Source: Macrotis lagotis | Lineage: Eukaryota > Chordata > Mammalia > Peramelemorphia > Peramelidae | Reading direction: 5' to 3' | Assembly: GCF_037893015.1 (NCBI RefSeq) | Contig: NC_133666.1 | Span: forward strand, 992,001 to 1,056,000 | DNA length: 64,000 bases | Part shown: positions 39,200 to 51,500 of the stretch, piece by piece | Numbering within the stretch: position 1 is the first letter of the stretch | How the letters are laid out: every line of letters starts with the position of its first letter | Position numbers and translations under genes: made by a program | The notes under the pieces: model-generated | What the model was told of the DNA's origin: nothing | Database searches by the model: none | Seen by the model: only the letters and a program-made list of their open reading frames with translations

Positions 39200-39510
39200 T
39201 AAATAGGAATAGAAATCTTGATACTTCCTTCCCATAGTGGTTAGCAGGCCATGACCCCCAACTTTGAAGATCATCGTCCTAGAAGAGATTTCCTCAATAG
39301 TATTCTTCATGGAGGAAAGAGAAAAACAGCAGCAGAGGAGTAAAGTCATGCCATACCAAGACAGGTACACAGACAGATGAGAGAAAATGGAGAAAGTAAA
39401 GATGATGGGAAGGAGAAAGGGGAGGGGGGTGGGAAACAGAGACAGAAAGAGCATTTCTTAAGTGTTTACTCTTGCATGTAGTTGGAAAAAAATTTTTAAA
39501 TAAATAAAAG
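39200..39510 (+). repeat. Possible L1 3' tail
   Basis: A G-rich block (AAAGGGGAGGGGGGTGGG) is followed by CTTGCATGTAGTTGGAAAA and an A-rich end, the pattern of a marsupial L1 3' end. The upstream part is not recognised. Confidence 0.35.
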
Positions 39511-39544
39511 AGAAGTTTTTAACTCAAAAATAGAAAGAGAGCTT

Positions 39545-40020
39545 CCTCTGTTTTAGGCTCTTAGCTAAGGGTTGGGGGTATAAATGCAAGGAAACCAAGC
39601 AGTCCTTGCTGTCAGGGATTTTCCATTATAATGGATAAAGAGCACACATATGGGACCTTGGCATGGGGCAGGCCAGAAGGGTGGCTTGTGAGAGGGGGAG
39701 AAACAGAGCCTGCAGTCCATGTGCATTCTGCACACTCCACTTCTCCCTTGTGTTTGGGCAGACTTGGAGAATGGTCTTAGATCTGTCTGTGCTATAGTGA
39801 AGATCACTTCCAGAAAGGGCAAAATTTCTCCAATACACTACCATAACTTTGGCCAATTGGAAGAGTGGTGCTAGCAGCACAAATTTCCAGTGGGGGTTTC
39901 TCTCATCAGAGTAGTTTAGAGATGAAAAGTCATGAGTTTGATGCTCATTCTAGAAAATAGAATTAAACATCCAAACTTATGTGTTTTAGTGGATAGAAAC
40001 AATTATGAAAGCATTTTGAA
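39545..40020 (-). repeat. Possible L2 3' fragment, then unrecognised sequence
   Basis: AGGCTCTTAGCTAAGGGTTG and CCAAGCAGTCCTTGCTGTCA recall the reversed L2 3' end to about 39,640. From there to 40,020 I recognise nothing. Confidence 0.35.
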
Positions 40021-40024
40021 AGAA

Positions 40025-40210
40025 TATTTTCCCCCAATGACACGTCAAAATAATTTAGATAGATAGAAATAGGTATTTTTCGATTTAGGGTTCCAAACTC
40101 CATCCTCCTTCCATTGCCCTCTATGTGAGGTAGTAAGCAATGTTAAGTAGGTTATGTGTGTGCCGTGGTGTAAAACATATTTCCATCTTAGTCATGTTGT
40201 GGATGAAAAG
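40025..40210 (-). repeat. L1 3' fragment next to the GGAA tract
   Basis: AAACATATTTCCATCTTAGTC and ATGTTGTGGATGAAAAGAAAG (each shown in full elsewhere as the reversed L1 tail; key words ACATATTTCCAT and TCATGTTGTG) are the reversed marsupial L1 3' end. The purine tract begins directly after it. Confidence 0.5.
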
Positions 40211-40830
40211 AAAGGATGGGAGGGTGGGAGGAAGAAAGGAAGGAAGAAGAGAGCGAGAAAGAAAGAGAAAAAAGAGAAAGAAAAATGAAAGAAATACAGA
40301 GAAATAATAAGAGAGGGAGATACAGGGAAAGAGAAAGAAAGTTGGCATAAAGGATGGAAAAGATGGAAGGAAGGAAGGAAGGAAGGAAGGAAGGAAGGAA
40401 GGAAGGAAGGAAGGCAGGAAGAAAAGAGAGAGAGAAAGGAAGAAGAGAAAGGATGGAGAGGGAGGAAGGAAGGAAGGAAGGAAGGAAGGAAGGAAGGAAG
40501 GAAGGAAGGAAGAAAAGAGAGAGAGAAAGGAAGAAGAGAAAGGATGGAGAGGGAGGAAGGAAGGAAGGAAAGAAGGAAGGAAAGAGAGAGAGAAAGGAAG
40601 GAGAGAAAGGATGGAGAGGGAGGAAGGAAGGAAAGAAAGATGGCAGAAAGAAGAGGAAGGAAGGAAGGAAGGAAGGAAGGAAGGAAGGAAGGAAGGAAGG
40701 AAGGAAGGAAGGGAGGAAGGGAGGGAGGGGGGAGGGAGAGACGGAGGAAGGAAGAAGACAGAGAAAGAAGGGAAGATGGCAGAAAGAAGAGAGAGAGAAA
40801 GGATCGAGAGGGAGGAAGGAAGGCCAGAAG
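40211..40830. repeat. GGAA-type polypurine microsatellite
   Basis: About 620 bp is purine almost without break on the plus strand. Perfect (GGAA)n blocks lie near 40,365-40,412, 40,465-40,511 and 40,658-40,710, separated by diverged GAGAAAGGATGGAGAGGGA units. It abuts the CpG island. Such tracts can bind ETS factors and form triplex DNA; neither is shown here. The long open frames on both strands are low-complexity artefacts. Confidence 0.95.
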
Positions 40831-41800
40831 GCGGGCGGGCGCACAGGAGCCTGGGGGCCTGTCTGGGGCCTGGCCGTGTCCTTCTGTTTTCGGCGCTTCT
40901 CTCTTGGGCGCAGGGTTCGCAGTGGGGTCTCCCGGCTCCGGGGTGACTGGATGCTGGCGGAGGCTCTTGTGCCAACCCCCTTCCTCACGGTGCCCGGGAA
41001 AGGCCGGAGCAAGGAGGCTCTTCTCGGGTCTGGGAGCTGAAGGTGGGGGGGGGGGGGGGTGTCCGGGCGTGGGCGCCGCCACCGCCCCGGCCTCCTACCC
41101 CAGGCCCGGCCCCCCGGGCAGGGCAGCGCGGGGGGGGGGGGGGGCGGGGCGGGGCGGGGCGCACGTGCGGAGGATTCCAGGGGGTCTGGGGGGAGGGAGG
41201 GCGGCAGCTCACACCCCGCACGTAGCCCCTTGGCAGCTGGGGGGGCACGGGCCGGAGGCCGAAGCAGGCTGGCCAATCGGCGGTGGCGGCGGCCTCCCTT
41301 CGCGTGTCCCCATTGGGCGAGGGCGGCCGCGGCGGCGGGGGCGGGGCCCGGGGGCGGGGCCTCGGCGCTCTCTGATTGGCCGAGCGCCCGCAGGGGCGGG
41401 TCTCAACTTTGGCGAGCTGGCGGGTTGGGGGGGGGGCGTGGTGGCCGGGGCCGGCGCACAGCCCCGGGACCCGCGGGGAGCTGAGCAGGAGGACCCCGAG
41501 GTGCGGCGGGCGTCATGGTGGCGGCTTCGTGGACTGTGTGGGGCCGGCTCGGGGGGCGGGCGGCGCTGAGCGCGCGCTGCGGTGCGGGAGGCGGGGGCGC
41601 GGGGGGCTCCGAGCCGCCGGGCCCTCGCCGCCGCCCCCCCATCAGCGCCCCCGAGGCCCCGCAGCGGGCTCCCTCCCCGGCCCCGGGCGGCCGGCTGGAC
41701 AACAAAAGCTTCCTGTGGGCGCGCTACAACGAGATGAAGCGGCTGGTGCAGGGTGAGCGTGGGGGAGCGCGGGGACCCCTTCTCCCCAGGGGAAGGAGGG
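40830..41800. promoter_or_regulatory. NT5DC2: CpG-island promoter of NT5DC2, probably two-way
   Basis: The stretch is very rich in G+C and CpG and contains NT5DC2 exon 1. No TATA box is seen. CCAAT boxes lie at 41273 (plus), 41312 and 41375 (both as ATTGG, so minus). GC boxes of the GGGGCGGGGC type cluster near 41,140-41,165 and 41,338-41,362. NF-Y and Sp1 sites in this arrangement are usual for housekeeping CpG-island promoters. In human, SMIM4/UQCC5 is transcribed divergently from the NT5DC2 promoter, so a minus-strand start near 41,200 is likely but not proven here. Transcription of NT5DC2 probably starts at about 41,400-41,500. Confidence 0.8.
41515..41752 (+). CDS. NT5DC2: NT5DC2 exon 1 (residues 1-79 and one base)
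   Basis: This is the first coding exon and lies inside the CpG island. It opens [14 protein letters not shown], is rich in Ala, Gly, Pro and Arg, and ends in [17 protein letters not shown] before donor GTGAGC. The last base joins exon 2 to make Asp80. The N-terminal part is poorly conserved in the family; the NKSFLWARY stretch is the first conserved block. Confidence 0.93.
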
Positions 41801-44800
41801 CTCGTGGAGGGGAATCGAGGTCCCCCCGCTGCCCGATCTGCGGCCTTCCTCGGGCTCTCTCCCCGTAGGAAACGAGAAGAGGGGTACCCCTCCCCCTTCC
41901 ACGGATCGCTCTTCGAGGGAGCTGGGCCATCACCCCGGATTCTTCCCATTTTGGCCTGGGGGGGGGGGCTTAGGAAGGTGATCAGGGCTCCTACTGCCGG
42001 GGTTGCTGGGGGGGCCAGACTTGGGGAGTAGAGCATCAGCTTTGGATGCTTGGCATGCCCCCCCCCCCATTGATCCTTCCTTTGGGAGAAATGGCATTTG
42101 CTGTTTGCTGAGCACTGAGGTTTCCCCAGGCCATGGACCCTGCTTCTCTCACCACACCAGCAATAACCACATAAAAAGGGGAGCAATCCGGAGACCTGCC
42201 ACCGAGAAGATTCTGCAATGTGCTCCCTGAAGCATTGCTGTCTATCCCCCCCTAGGCCCCAGTCCTGAAGCTACAAGAGCTTCGGAAACATCTCCTGAGG
42301 CCTGGGTGTTGGAGGGGGTTGTGCACCCCGGGAAACGTCACCACTTTTATCCAAACATCCCAGCACTGAAAGAGTCTGCTTTTCCCAGCCATCTTTCTTT
42401 CCTTCCCCGCCCCCCCCCCCCAGCATTTGGGTTGTTTACCTTTGAAAAAGGATGGGAAATCAAGTCAGGATAATCTCCCTGACCAGGGGACACAGCCAAA
42501 ACAGTTCAGAGCAGTCTTCCTTTGAAGACGGTTTTTCCCAGTTGTTTGCAACATCTATAGCTGCTTTTAACTCAGTCCCTTATACGGCCTCATGTAAATT
42601 CTGGTATTCATCTAAGAAGGCTGGATATCTGGGGCATAGCCCACATAGACAAAAGCAAGGTCCAGAGCCTGTTATCATTTAAAGGCCCTTTTGGTATCTC
42701 TGTGGGATCTTTATGAAGTGGCTGAAGTAGCAAGCCTCAGAGAGACCTCCTTTGGCTCGCACCCCAATGGAGGACTACCTGTGCCTTGGGATCCTTGGGG
42801 ACCCTTTAGCAGAAAGTTCCCATTCCTGGAGGGCCTTCATTTAGCTCTTTGGACATTGCAGAACTACCGGGGGAACAGCACCAACCTGGCCAGTGACTGT
42901 CCTTTGATCTTGCCACGTGATGACTTGGTGACCTTGAACAAGTAACTTTACCTCTAGAACTCTAAACTTCAGTTGCTCCCCCTGTAAAATGAGGATGCTG
43001 AGTAGCAGCAGCTCCTATTAGAACAACAAGCTTTTGTTAAATGCCTGTTCAGACCCAGTCACCCTACTGGGCTGTAGGGCTATTAAAGCAGCATCAACAA
43101 ATCCCATAGCTGCCCTCAAGGAGCTTACACTCTGTCAGTGGAAAACAACATAGGTGTAAAAAATGAAGCACAAACTTGATAGAAGTACTTTCTGGGTAAT
43201 GCAAGGAAACCGCTAGGTAACACAGTAAATAGTGTTAGGAAGACTGGAATTCAAATCCTAGCTGAGTGACCCTGGCCAAGTCACTTCACCTCTGGCCGCC
43301 TCAATTTCTTCCTCTGTAAAATAGTTCATAATAGCACTTTCCTCTCTAGTTGGTTGTAAAGCTCAAATGAAATACTCATTATAAAGCACTATGCCTGGCA
43401 TTTAATGAATACTTCTTGCTTTCCCTCCCCCACAGTCCCTCTTCCGCCAAGAGGCAAGAAGGGAATGAATTCCAAGCCTAGGGTCTGTGAAAAGGTAGAG
43501 TGGTCATGGGTGACCGACTAGAGACTTAAGGAGAGGAATGTGCTAAGCCTGCAAAGAGAGACAGGAATGGGATGGTGAATGGCTTTAAAAAGCCAAACTG
43601 AGAAGTTGGTGTTTGATCCTGCAATCAACAGGAACCCACCACAACTTCTTAAACAGATGAATAGCCTCACAAATCACATAGATGCTCTTGGAATATCATT
43701 TCGCTAGCTGCAGGGAGGTTGACATGGTCAAGGGATAGTCCAGAAACAGACTATTGTGGTAGGCCAAGGGATTGGTGCTGTCAGCCCAAACCGGGGTCAC
43801 CATGGGAAAAAGATGATGTTTGTCCTTCATTCTCATCAGGGAGGTGATACCACAAGCATGTGAGTGAGGGGAGGCTGTGCTTAGTCACCAGCCTCACTTT
43901 CTCCTCCAGCACCATCTGCATCCAGTGGCCAGAGAGGAATCAGTATCACTGGAGATGACCCTGGAGGCAAGGCAATCCAGAGGAAGTGGTGATTTCAAAC
44001 TCTTGTCCTCCCAACTCCAAGGCCAATGCTCTATCTGCTGTGTCACCTAGCTGCCCTTACAGGAGAAACAAGGAAATAGAACTAGGATGTCATGGAGGTT
44101 GACTTGACAAGACTTAGAAACTGATTGAAAAAGAAGGGTGAAGGAGGATGACCAGTTGAGGAATCTTCCATAGCTTTAAACCAGGGTGACAAAGGAAGAG
44201 TCTGGGGAGAGGTAGCTCTGTTAGGGACATAGTGAATTTGAGCTACCTTAAGGACATCCACTTGGAGATCTCTTGTAGGCAGTTGATGGTTCAGGACTAG
44301 AGTTCAAGAAACTCAGGTTGCTTATTTTTTTAATCTTGATCTATTAGAGATGATACATAGATCCTGGGAATGTATTGAGGTTACAGAGAGAGAAAATGGG
44401 GAGAGAGGAAAGAGAAGGCCCAAGAGAGGACTTTGAGGATAGCCACCTTAGGTTGGCTGAGCTATACTAGATAACAGAACAAAGACTGAGAAGGAGTGGC
44501 CAAAGGAGAGAGTCAGGGAAGAAGAAATGTCTGAGAGAAGGGTGAGCGTCTTCGGAGAATAGTCTACCTCGAAAGACAGATCCAACATGGAATGCCATCT
44601 ACTGACAAAGTGGTGGCCTTGGTGAGAATAGTTCCACCATTCTGAGTCGGGAACTTGCTCCAGTACCTAGATGTTGCCCTGTGGATGAGTACTAGAGCAA
44701 AACCAAAACTCAAAAACATTTTTAAGCAATCTAAGGGCTCCTCGTTGCCCTGTTTTCTCCAGTAAATCCAAGGAAATACTGAGTCTGGAGCCCAGGTCTC

Positions 44801-47800
44801 TATGGCTTCATTATAATACTATCCCTCTACTTTAGGGGTTCTCAGTTTTAAAATATTTTTCAAACTACAATTAGAAATAATTGATTCTCTTTGTAAGCAT
44901 ACTCATTTCAAAACCTTCTTTAGAAGGGATCACTAGATTGTCTGCCCAAGGCAGGAGAGGCATGACATCCCAAATGTAAGACATAATTGACCTGTTCTAT
45001 TTTTCACCAGTCCCTGAACCCATAGACGATCCAAGTCCAGAAGAAAAACAGGCAGCACTCCATTGGCAGCTTTCTGTGCTGGAGGCTCCTGCTCCCCAAC
45101 TCAGAGAGTGTTCCAAATCCTTCTGGGAGGGCTTCAGAATGATATGTTTGTTACAGGCCAGTTGTTCAGGCTTTGTACTGGCATAGGCCCAAGTGTTTTG
45201 GAAAGCAGATTGGGGGGAAAAAGGAGCTTGTTCTCTCAGCCATTTTTTCTGCACACTGGTAGCTCATTGATTTTCACTCAAGTAAACAGAATCTTGTCTC
45301 CTTACCCACAAATTTTTTAATGGATAAGATATTTTAGAACAACTTAAAACTTTTTCTCTAACACATACCTACTAGCACATGCTCCCCAAATGGAGATAGG
45401 TCAAACACTGAAGAACAATGCCTCTGACAAAATACAATAGGGAAAGTATATTGAATTCTATAAATAGCAAGAAAGACCCAGTTTGAAAGAAGCCATGGTG
45501 ATTTAGTGTCCTATTCTCAGTTTGAAAATGACTCTTTTTTTATTGATATGTAGACTACAACAAAACTGGGGGCCAAATTTGACCCTCTGATGATTCTGGC
45601 CCAACCTGTTTTTTATATTTGTAAATAAAATTTTATTTTATCAAAAAAAAGGGTAAAAACCATTCTTAACTCACTAGCTATTTAAAAAAAAGACTACATT
45701 TGACCCTTTTGCCAGTCAAGTCTCAGAGAAATGAAATGACCAACACAGGGTCATTACCTGAACCTAGGGCTTCCTGATGCTTCTAGTTAGTCAATCTGCT
45801 GTCCTGACAACTAGCTTATCTAATTGTGTTTTTTAATATTTTGACTTTTTATCAGCACTCTGGGGGTAGAGAAAGTTATGAGCCAAGCAGATAATAATAG
45901 GTCCCACTACAATGAACTGGGTTTGTTAAGGATCTAGTCAATAAAGCTCTTGGTTTGGCAAGTGGAGAGTAAGAATCGAGTTGGAATTGGATCATGCCAT
46001 CTCTGCTACTAGTAGGGCCTTTGGAAATTGTTCTGTCACCTTCATTCTACAGGAAAAGAAATTCAAGGCAGAAGAGTTAAGTGACTTGACCCAAGATCAT
46101 TTTTCTAGTAGAGATGGAGAGTAAAAGACCTGGCTTCAGATCACCTCTTTCTACTGTGTTTGTGTTCTGGACAGATAGAGCTCTCCCATGCTGACTAATC
46201 CCTACTTGAGTGCTGACTCTCCCTTTCAGCTGGGCTTTGGGGACTCTGGGTGCTTCTTTCTCCTTCCCTTGTTTGGGGCCTCCAGATCTTGGGTGTCTAG
46301 GACTTGATTTTGAAATTCTCTTCACTGACGTATAGGCAAAGGACTTCCCCTTAATCCAGTGGATTGACCTGGATGACTGAGGGGTATTTCACAAAAATAA
46401 GCTTCTAACATATATGAGAGTGATTTCATAATTGATGCATATGTTGTTGTCATCACCAAATTTTTAAGGTTGAATTCTGAAGGAGCACAGTCCCATCTTC
46501 ATTATTGCAGCTTTTGTAGTCATTGACTCTACCTCTCTGTTTCAGAGAGGGAAAGTTGAGAAAGAAAACCCAATGAGAAGAAGTGGGGATGCTTCCAGAA
46601 ATGTGGAGACTATTACGGGTGACTTGTCTACTCTGGCCTCCTTGCCTCTGCACAGCCTACAGGAAACTCAGACTCCAGGCTGGCAGTTGGGGAAACCACA
46701 TGGAATCACTTTGCAGGCAGATCAGCTTTAAATGAATTCTTCCTAGTTTCCGTACTGAAAGAAGCTCCACGTACAAACACCTCCATCTTGGAGTTTCTCT
46801 CTGAATTTTGTGGCAAAACGGGTTGCAACTCAAATTTCAGATGAGAATAGAGTCACTCTCCTACCAGTCAAGTTGTACCAGGAAAAATAGGACCCTTGCC
46901 TATTTTGAGTTAAGCAGCTAATTGTGGGTCCTGAAAATATGTCAGGGAGGGCTATCGGATTACTTGGTGAATATTTAGGAACTGTGGTTTTCTCTGGGCA
47001 AATCACACTCAAACTGACCAGCAAACAGCATTTCTTCACTTTGAAGAGAAGCCTAACCCTTGAGCCCTCTTAGCAGAAACATTTCTGGGAACCTCGGTTG
47101 TCTGGTGATGGAGAGAGTCAGGGTGGCCCCCTGTAGAACATAATATTTCTCTGATTCCTGGTTCCTGCTATCTCAGGGTTGACTCTCCCCCCAAATTACA
47201 GTGTTTGTATTAAACTGCTGTTAAAAGAAGCAGATGGGAAGAAATTATCATAGGAATGAGACGGTGTGAGCCTCCATCAAGAAACTGTTTCAGGAGAGTG
47301 TGTACTAGTGCAGAAAGCATTTTGTTTTAGAGTTGCATGACTTAAGGAACACACCAAAGGATTGAGTGAACTCCCAGGACTGGACGTTAAGAATCACATG
47401 ATAGGATATTATGACAGAAATACTTGGGAAGCAAGGTGTCCAGTGACAGTACTAGCCTAACTGGAGACCTCTCCACCCTTCAGTTAATAAATCAGCTATC
47501 TGGCAGTTTCCCCCAGCCCTTTAGTTTAGAGGGGTCTTGGCAATGAAGACTTAACATCGTACTTAGCATCGTATGGTAACTGCCCCCTCTTTTTTCCCAT
47601 TCAACAAGAAGAGGCACGTGGGGCACCTTTTACTTGAGAAATATTGCACTTTCCTGAAGTGTTGAACTTTAAAGGGCCTTAAAAAACCCAGCTGTCTCAT
47701 TTTATGAAGGTGGAATTGTGGAGGCCCACAGAGCTTTAGGGCTGCACAGTTAGAACAGCACATGATTCTGATTTACTAGTTCAACAATTACCTGCTAGAC

Positions 47801-48469
47801 TATGACCCAGAATTGGGTATGCCCTAATTGGTGGCACAAGTTTTTCCTAAATTTTCCTGTCTATTCTGTATTTTGGATTTTCAGATCTGCTCCCCCCCGG
47901 CGTATGTAACCTCCTGAACCCTTCCACCATCTATGCCAACAATGAGGTGTGCCTAGCTGACATTGAGATCTATGGTTTTGACTATGACTACACCCTGGCT
48001 CTGTACTCCAACTCCCTCCATTCCATGATTTACAACACTGCCAGGGACATCTTGGTGGAACAGTATAAGGTAAAGAAGGACTTTTCCCACCTGGTCAGTG
48101 ACCTGGCTCTCACTGCCCCACTTGGGAAGTGTAAAGCACATATGTTGGTGAATAAATAAGGTGTCATCAACTCTGGTGTTTGATTGGTTCTTGAGGTACC
48201 CTGTAACCTAACGGCAAAGTTTGGGTCAAACCAGTTGCCTAGTTTGGTTTTGAGGAAGACAGAAGAAAGGAGGTCATTTTAATCTCCCTAAATGTAGGCA
48301 AAGGAAATCATTAGAGACTTGCTCTCAGAGGGCATATGGGTTATTTGTAGGTTTGTGGCACTGGAGAAGTTGAGGTAGGAGACCTGGATGCAAATCCCAG
48401 CTTTGACTTTGCTTTGCTGTGATCATCCTGGGCTTCAGACAGAAAGAGAGAGAGAGAGAGAAAGAGAAT

Positions 48470-48550
<81 letters not shown>

Positions 48551-51500
48551 ATTTGTGACATCAACACTGTCACCTTCTGAAATAAGTCAAATCTAAGAAG
48601 AGGTTTCCACAAGTGAATTGTGAGGTGATTTTGGTACTTTTTGTTGCAGGAACTTTCAAAGGGCAAATGCTTTTCATTTTGGTTGATTTCCCTACTGCCT
48701 CAGTTTCCCTCAGCCCCAGTTTCTCAAACACAAATGAAAACTCTTCAAAGCAGAAAGTAAGCCTTAGTTGTGGGACCCATGTTTCTGAACTGAGACAAAA
48801 TAGAACTTGGCCTGAGGTGCCCTTTTTGGAGACAGCCATTTAAGAGCAGTGCCTCCTCATTCCTCCTCCACTTCCTTCCTTCTCACAAATAATTGTTCCC
48901 TCCTTTTCCCTTTGTAGTATCCAGAAGGGATCCGTAAATATGACTACCTACCGAACTTTGCCATCCGTGGTTTACACTATGACATTCCCAAGGTAAGGCC
49001 CCTTTGATTGTCTTGGTTGAGTACCTTTGTGCCCCCCCCCCCCCCGAAAAGTGTCTAGGTGAGGTAGAATGACCTCTCAGAAAATTCTTTTGGTAGGTTT
49101 TCCATGTACTTATTGAGTCTTTTTCCACTGGGCTTGTCCAGGGTTTACTGATGAAGATCGATGCCTTCCATTACATCCAGTTGGGCACCGTATACAGGTG
49201 AGACTTTCAAGATTTGGTGGTGGGGAGAAAGGTGGATACTATAGTGGTCAAGAAATTTTGCTAAATGGCAAAAAAAACCAAATAAACAAAAAACATAGAT
49301 ACATAGAGGAGTGAGTCCATGAAGAATCTAGTCGGTTTTGTGGGCAAGAGTATTGTTTTAGAGACTGGGGTACAGATGAAGGCTAGCTCTTGTTCTCTCT
49401 CTCTGTTAAGTATTCACTTGCCTTCCATAAAGGAGAGTCTGGGATCTGATAGAAGAATCAGTGAAAGCCTTTAATTCCCAACGTGGTAGTTTTGAATTCT
49501 GGAAACAGGTGGTGACTTTTGACCAGAAGGAATGAATCTTCCCTGCAGTCTGGCATGATTTCCTTAGTTCTCAGACAAGCCCAGATTGGGCCAACAAGGA
49601 CAGGCTGCTCGCTAATCCAAGGCTTGCAGATCTGCGTCTCCAGGATGTTTTTTTCTCTCCACACTATATATTCTTTTGAATGGTCCTCTGTTCAGCTTTT
49701 CTCTCATGGTTTGCTTGCTCTTTTTAATCTCTCCCAGGGGTCTGAAGCCAGTCCCAGATGAAGAGGTGACTGACTTGTATCAAGGCACACATCACATTCC
49801 CCTTCACCAGGTTAGCGGATTCTATGGCAAGGTGAGTGGGCAAAAACTTGGGTTTCCTTCCCCTATGGCTAAGTGAAGGGATGGTAGTGGGTCTCCTTCC
49901 CAGCTTCCCCAAAGACCCTTCCCACCAGGACTTTCCTTGTTGCTGTGCTTTCCTGAGAGAGAGATCAGGATTTAAAAGCTGATTTCCAGACTCTCTGTTA
50001 CATCACCCATCTGGTTCTGGTGCTTCCTGGTCAAGCCTATTCCTCAGGATAACTCATATTCCTGTTAAGATTCTCATCTCCCTGGCCAGGGGGGCCAGAC
50101 ATTTAGATAGCCACACACCCACTAGCTTGTCCCCTTCAATGACTAGGTATGATGGAGAAAGACAGAAAAAAATGATTTCCATCTTTGTTTGCTAAAGAAA
50201 TTCTTGGGGATGGGGTAGGTAGCTGCCTGTGGCGAGGGGCAGCTACCACCTGTCCATCATTGACTGACTCAGTAACCTTGGTAACAGGGACTTTGGTTAC
50301 TGGGTGGGTTGGCACTTATGTTCATTTCTGGACGCTGCTATTTTCTGAGGTCTTGGGAGTCAGGGAGGTAAAGGGGTGACTGTCATTGGTGAGGAATCCT
50401 GAGCCGTGGTTCTGTCGCTTTGCTGGAGCTATGGTGCAGGATACTTGCCATCTGTTCCTCCAAGCATCTTACCCTCTCTTCCTTTCCTGGCTCTCTCAGG
50501 GACCAGCAGTGAAACAGTTCATGGACATCTTTTCCCTTCCAGAGATGACCCTCCTCGCAGTGGCCAATGACTTCTTCATTTCTAATGATATTGATTATGA
50601 CCCTATCCACCTTTATAAGGATGTCACGGTAATGCTTCCTCTTGCATGCCTGTCTTCTTCTCCAGGGAGTTTCCAGCCTGAATTCCTCTTAGATGAGCTT
50701 ATGGAGCTGGGGGACTCTGTTCATTCCCTCTGAGCCAAAGATAATCCCTCACTTGAATGCCCTGGATTCTCAACCTTAAATCATTTCACCACTACCAATG
50801 GAATGGTACCAAAGGGTAACTAGGAGGTGCAGTGAACAGAGCACCAGCCCTGGAATCAGGAGGACCTGTGTTCAAATCCTGCCCCAGACACCTGACATTT
50901 ACTAGCTTAGTGTGACCTTTTGGCAAGTCACTTCATCCTGATTGCCTCAACTCCAGGACTGTCTCCAGTTGTCCTGATTCCTATCTGGCCACTGGACTCA
51001 GATGACTCAAGAGCAGAAAGTGAGGCCAGTGACTTAGCGTAGCACCCCTCCTCACTCAAATCCATTTCATATACTTGTCATGGCATCACCTCCCTGATGT
51101 CATGGTCTTCTTTGAGAACAAAGGACAAACATCAGCAATGGAATAAGATCTCTTTTCCATCAGTCGCTGAGGTTGTACCTAGAGGCAGCAGCTCAGGGAG
51201 AGTAGTGGCTTGCTTCTCTGTAGCATGTGGCTACTGTGTGAGTAGCCTACTGAGGCCTGCCTTGGAGGGGACAGCCTTACCTTTGAAGGCATAGAAGCCT
51301 ATGGGAGTGAACATATCATTTTCCTTTTTGGTATTTCCTAAGTTGTATTTTCTAAGTGCCAGAGCAATGATGTAGCCAGTCGGTGCCCTAGACATTCAAA
51401 AGATGGAATAATCATCAGGGGCCAGGGTGTTCACTGAAGGCTTCTGGAAGGAGCATAAACTTGAAGGAAGGGTTAGGGATTTAAGTTAGGTCAGTGGAAA

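Larger units (their letters stand above)
43015..44640 (-). repeat. Old L2 LINE remnant with two SINEs inside
   Basis: Phrases typical of L2 read backwards appear in order: CTGCCCTCAAGGAGCTTACA near 43,112, GGTGTTTGATCCTG near 43,608, GACATGGTCAAGG near 43,722 and CTTGGAGATCTCTTGTAGGCAGTTG-like sequence near 44,260. A MIR at about 43,205-43,425 and a CORE-SINE at about 43,820-44,058 interrupt it. Divergence is high. Confidence 0.5.
41753..47884 (+). other. NT5DC2: NT5DC2 intron 1
   Basis: This 6.1-kb intron has donor GTGAGC and acceptor TTTTCAG. The first 300 bp continue the GC-rich island. C runs of 11-12 lie near 42,058 and 42,410. MIR and L2 remnants occupy 42,915-44,640 and a possible hAT remnant 45,545-45,725. 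In 44,641-45,544 and 45,726-47,884 I see no recognisable element beyond weak MIR-like scraps near 46,030-46,140 and 47,680-47,770. Confidence 0.85.

Noticed and set aside
40121-41569. Open frames of 228-362 codons on both strands
   Set aside because: They come from the GGAA array (Lys/Glu/Gly/Arg on one strand, Ser/Phe/Leu/Pro on the other) and the stop-poor CpG island. They lack conserved blocks and splice logic.
41209-42186. A 325-codon minus-strand frame across NT5DC2 exon 1
   Set aside because: It is a GC-driven shadow of the CpG island, with Pro/Ala/Arg bias and no family resemblance.
47947-48159. A short gene starting at the Met-Cys-Leu in NT5DC2 exon 2
   Set aside because: It is the exon 2 frame read from an unlikely start and run past the donor into the intron.
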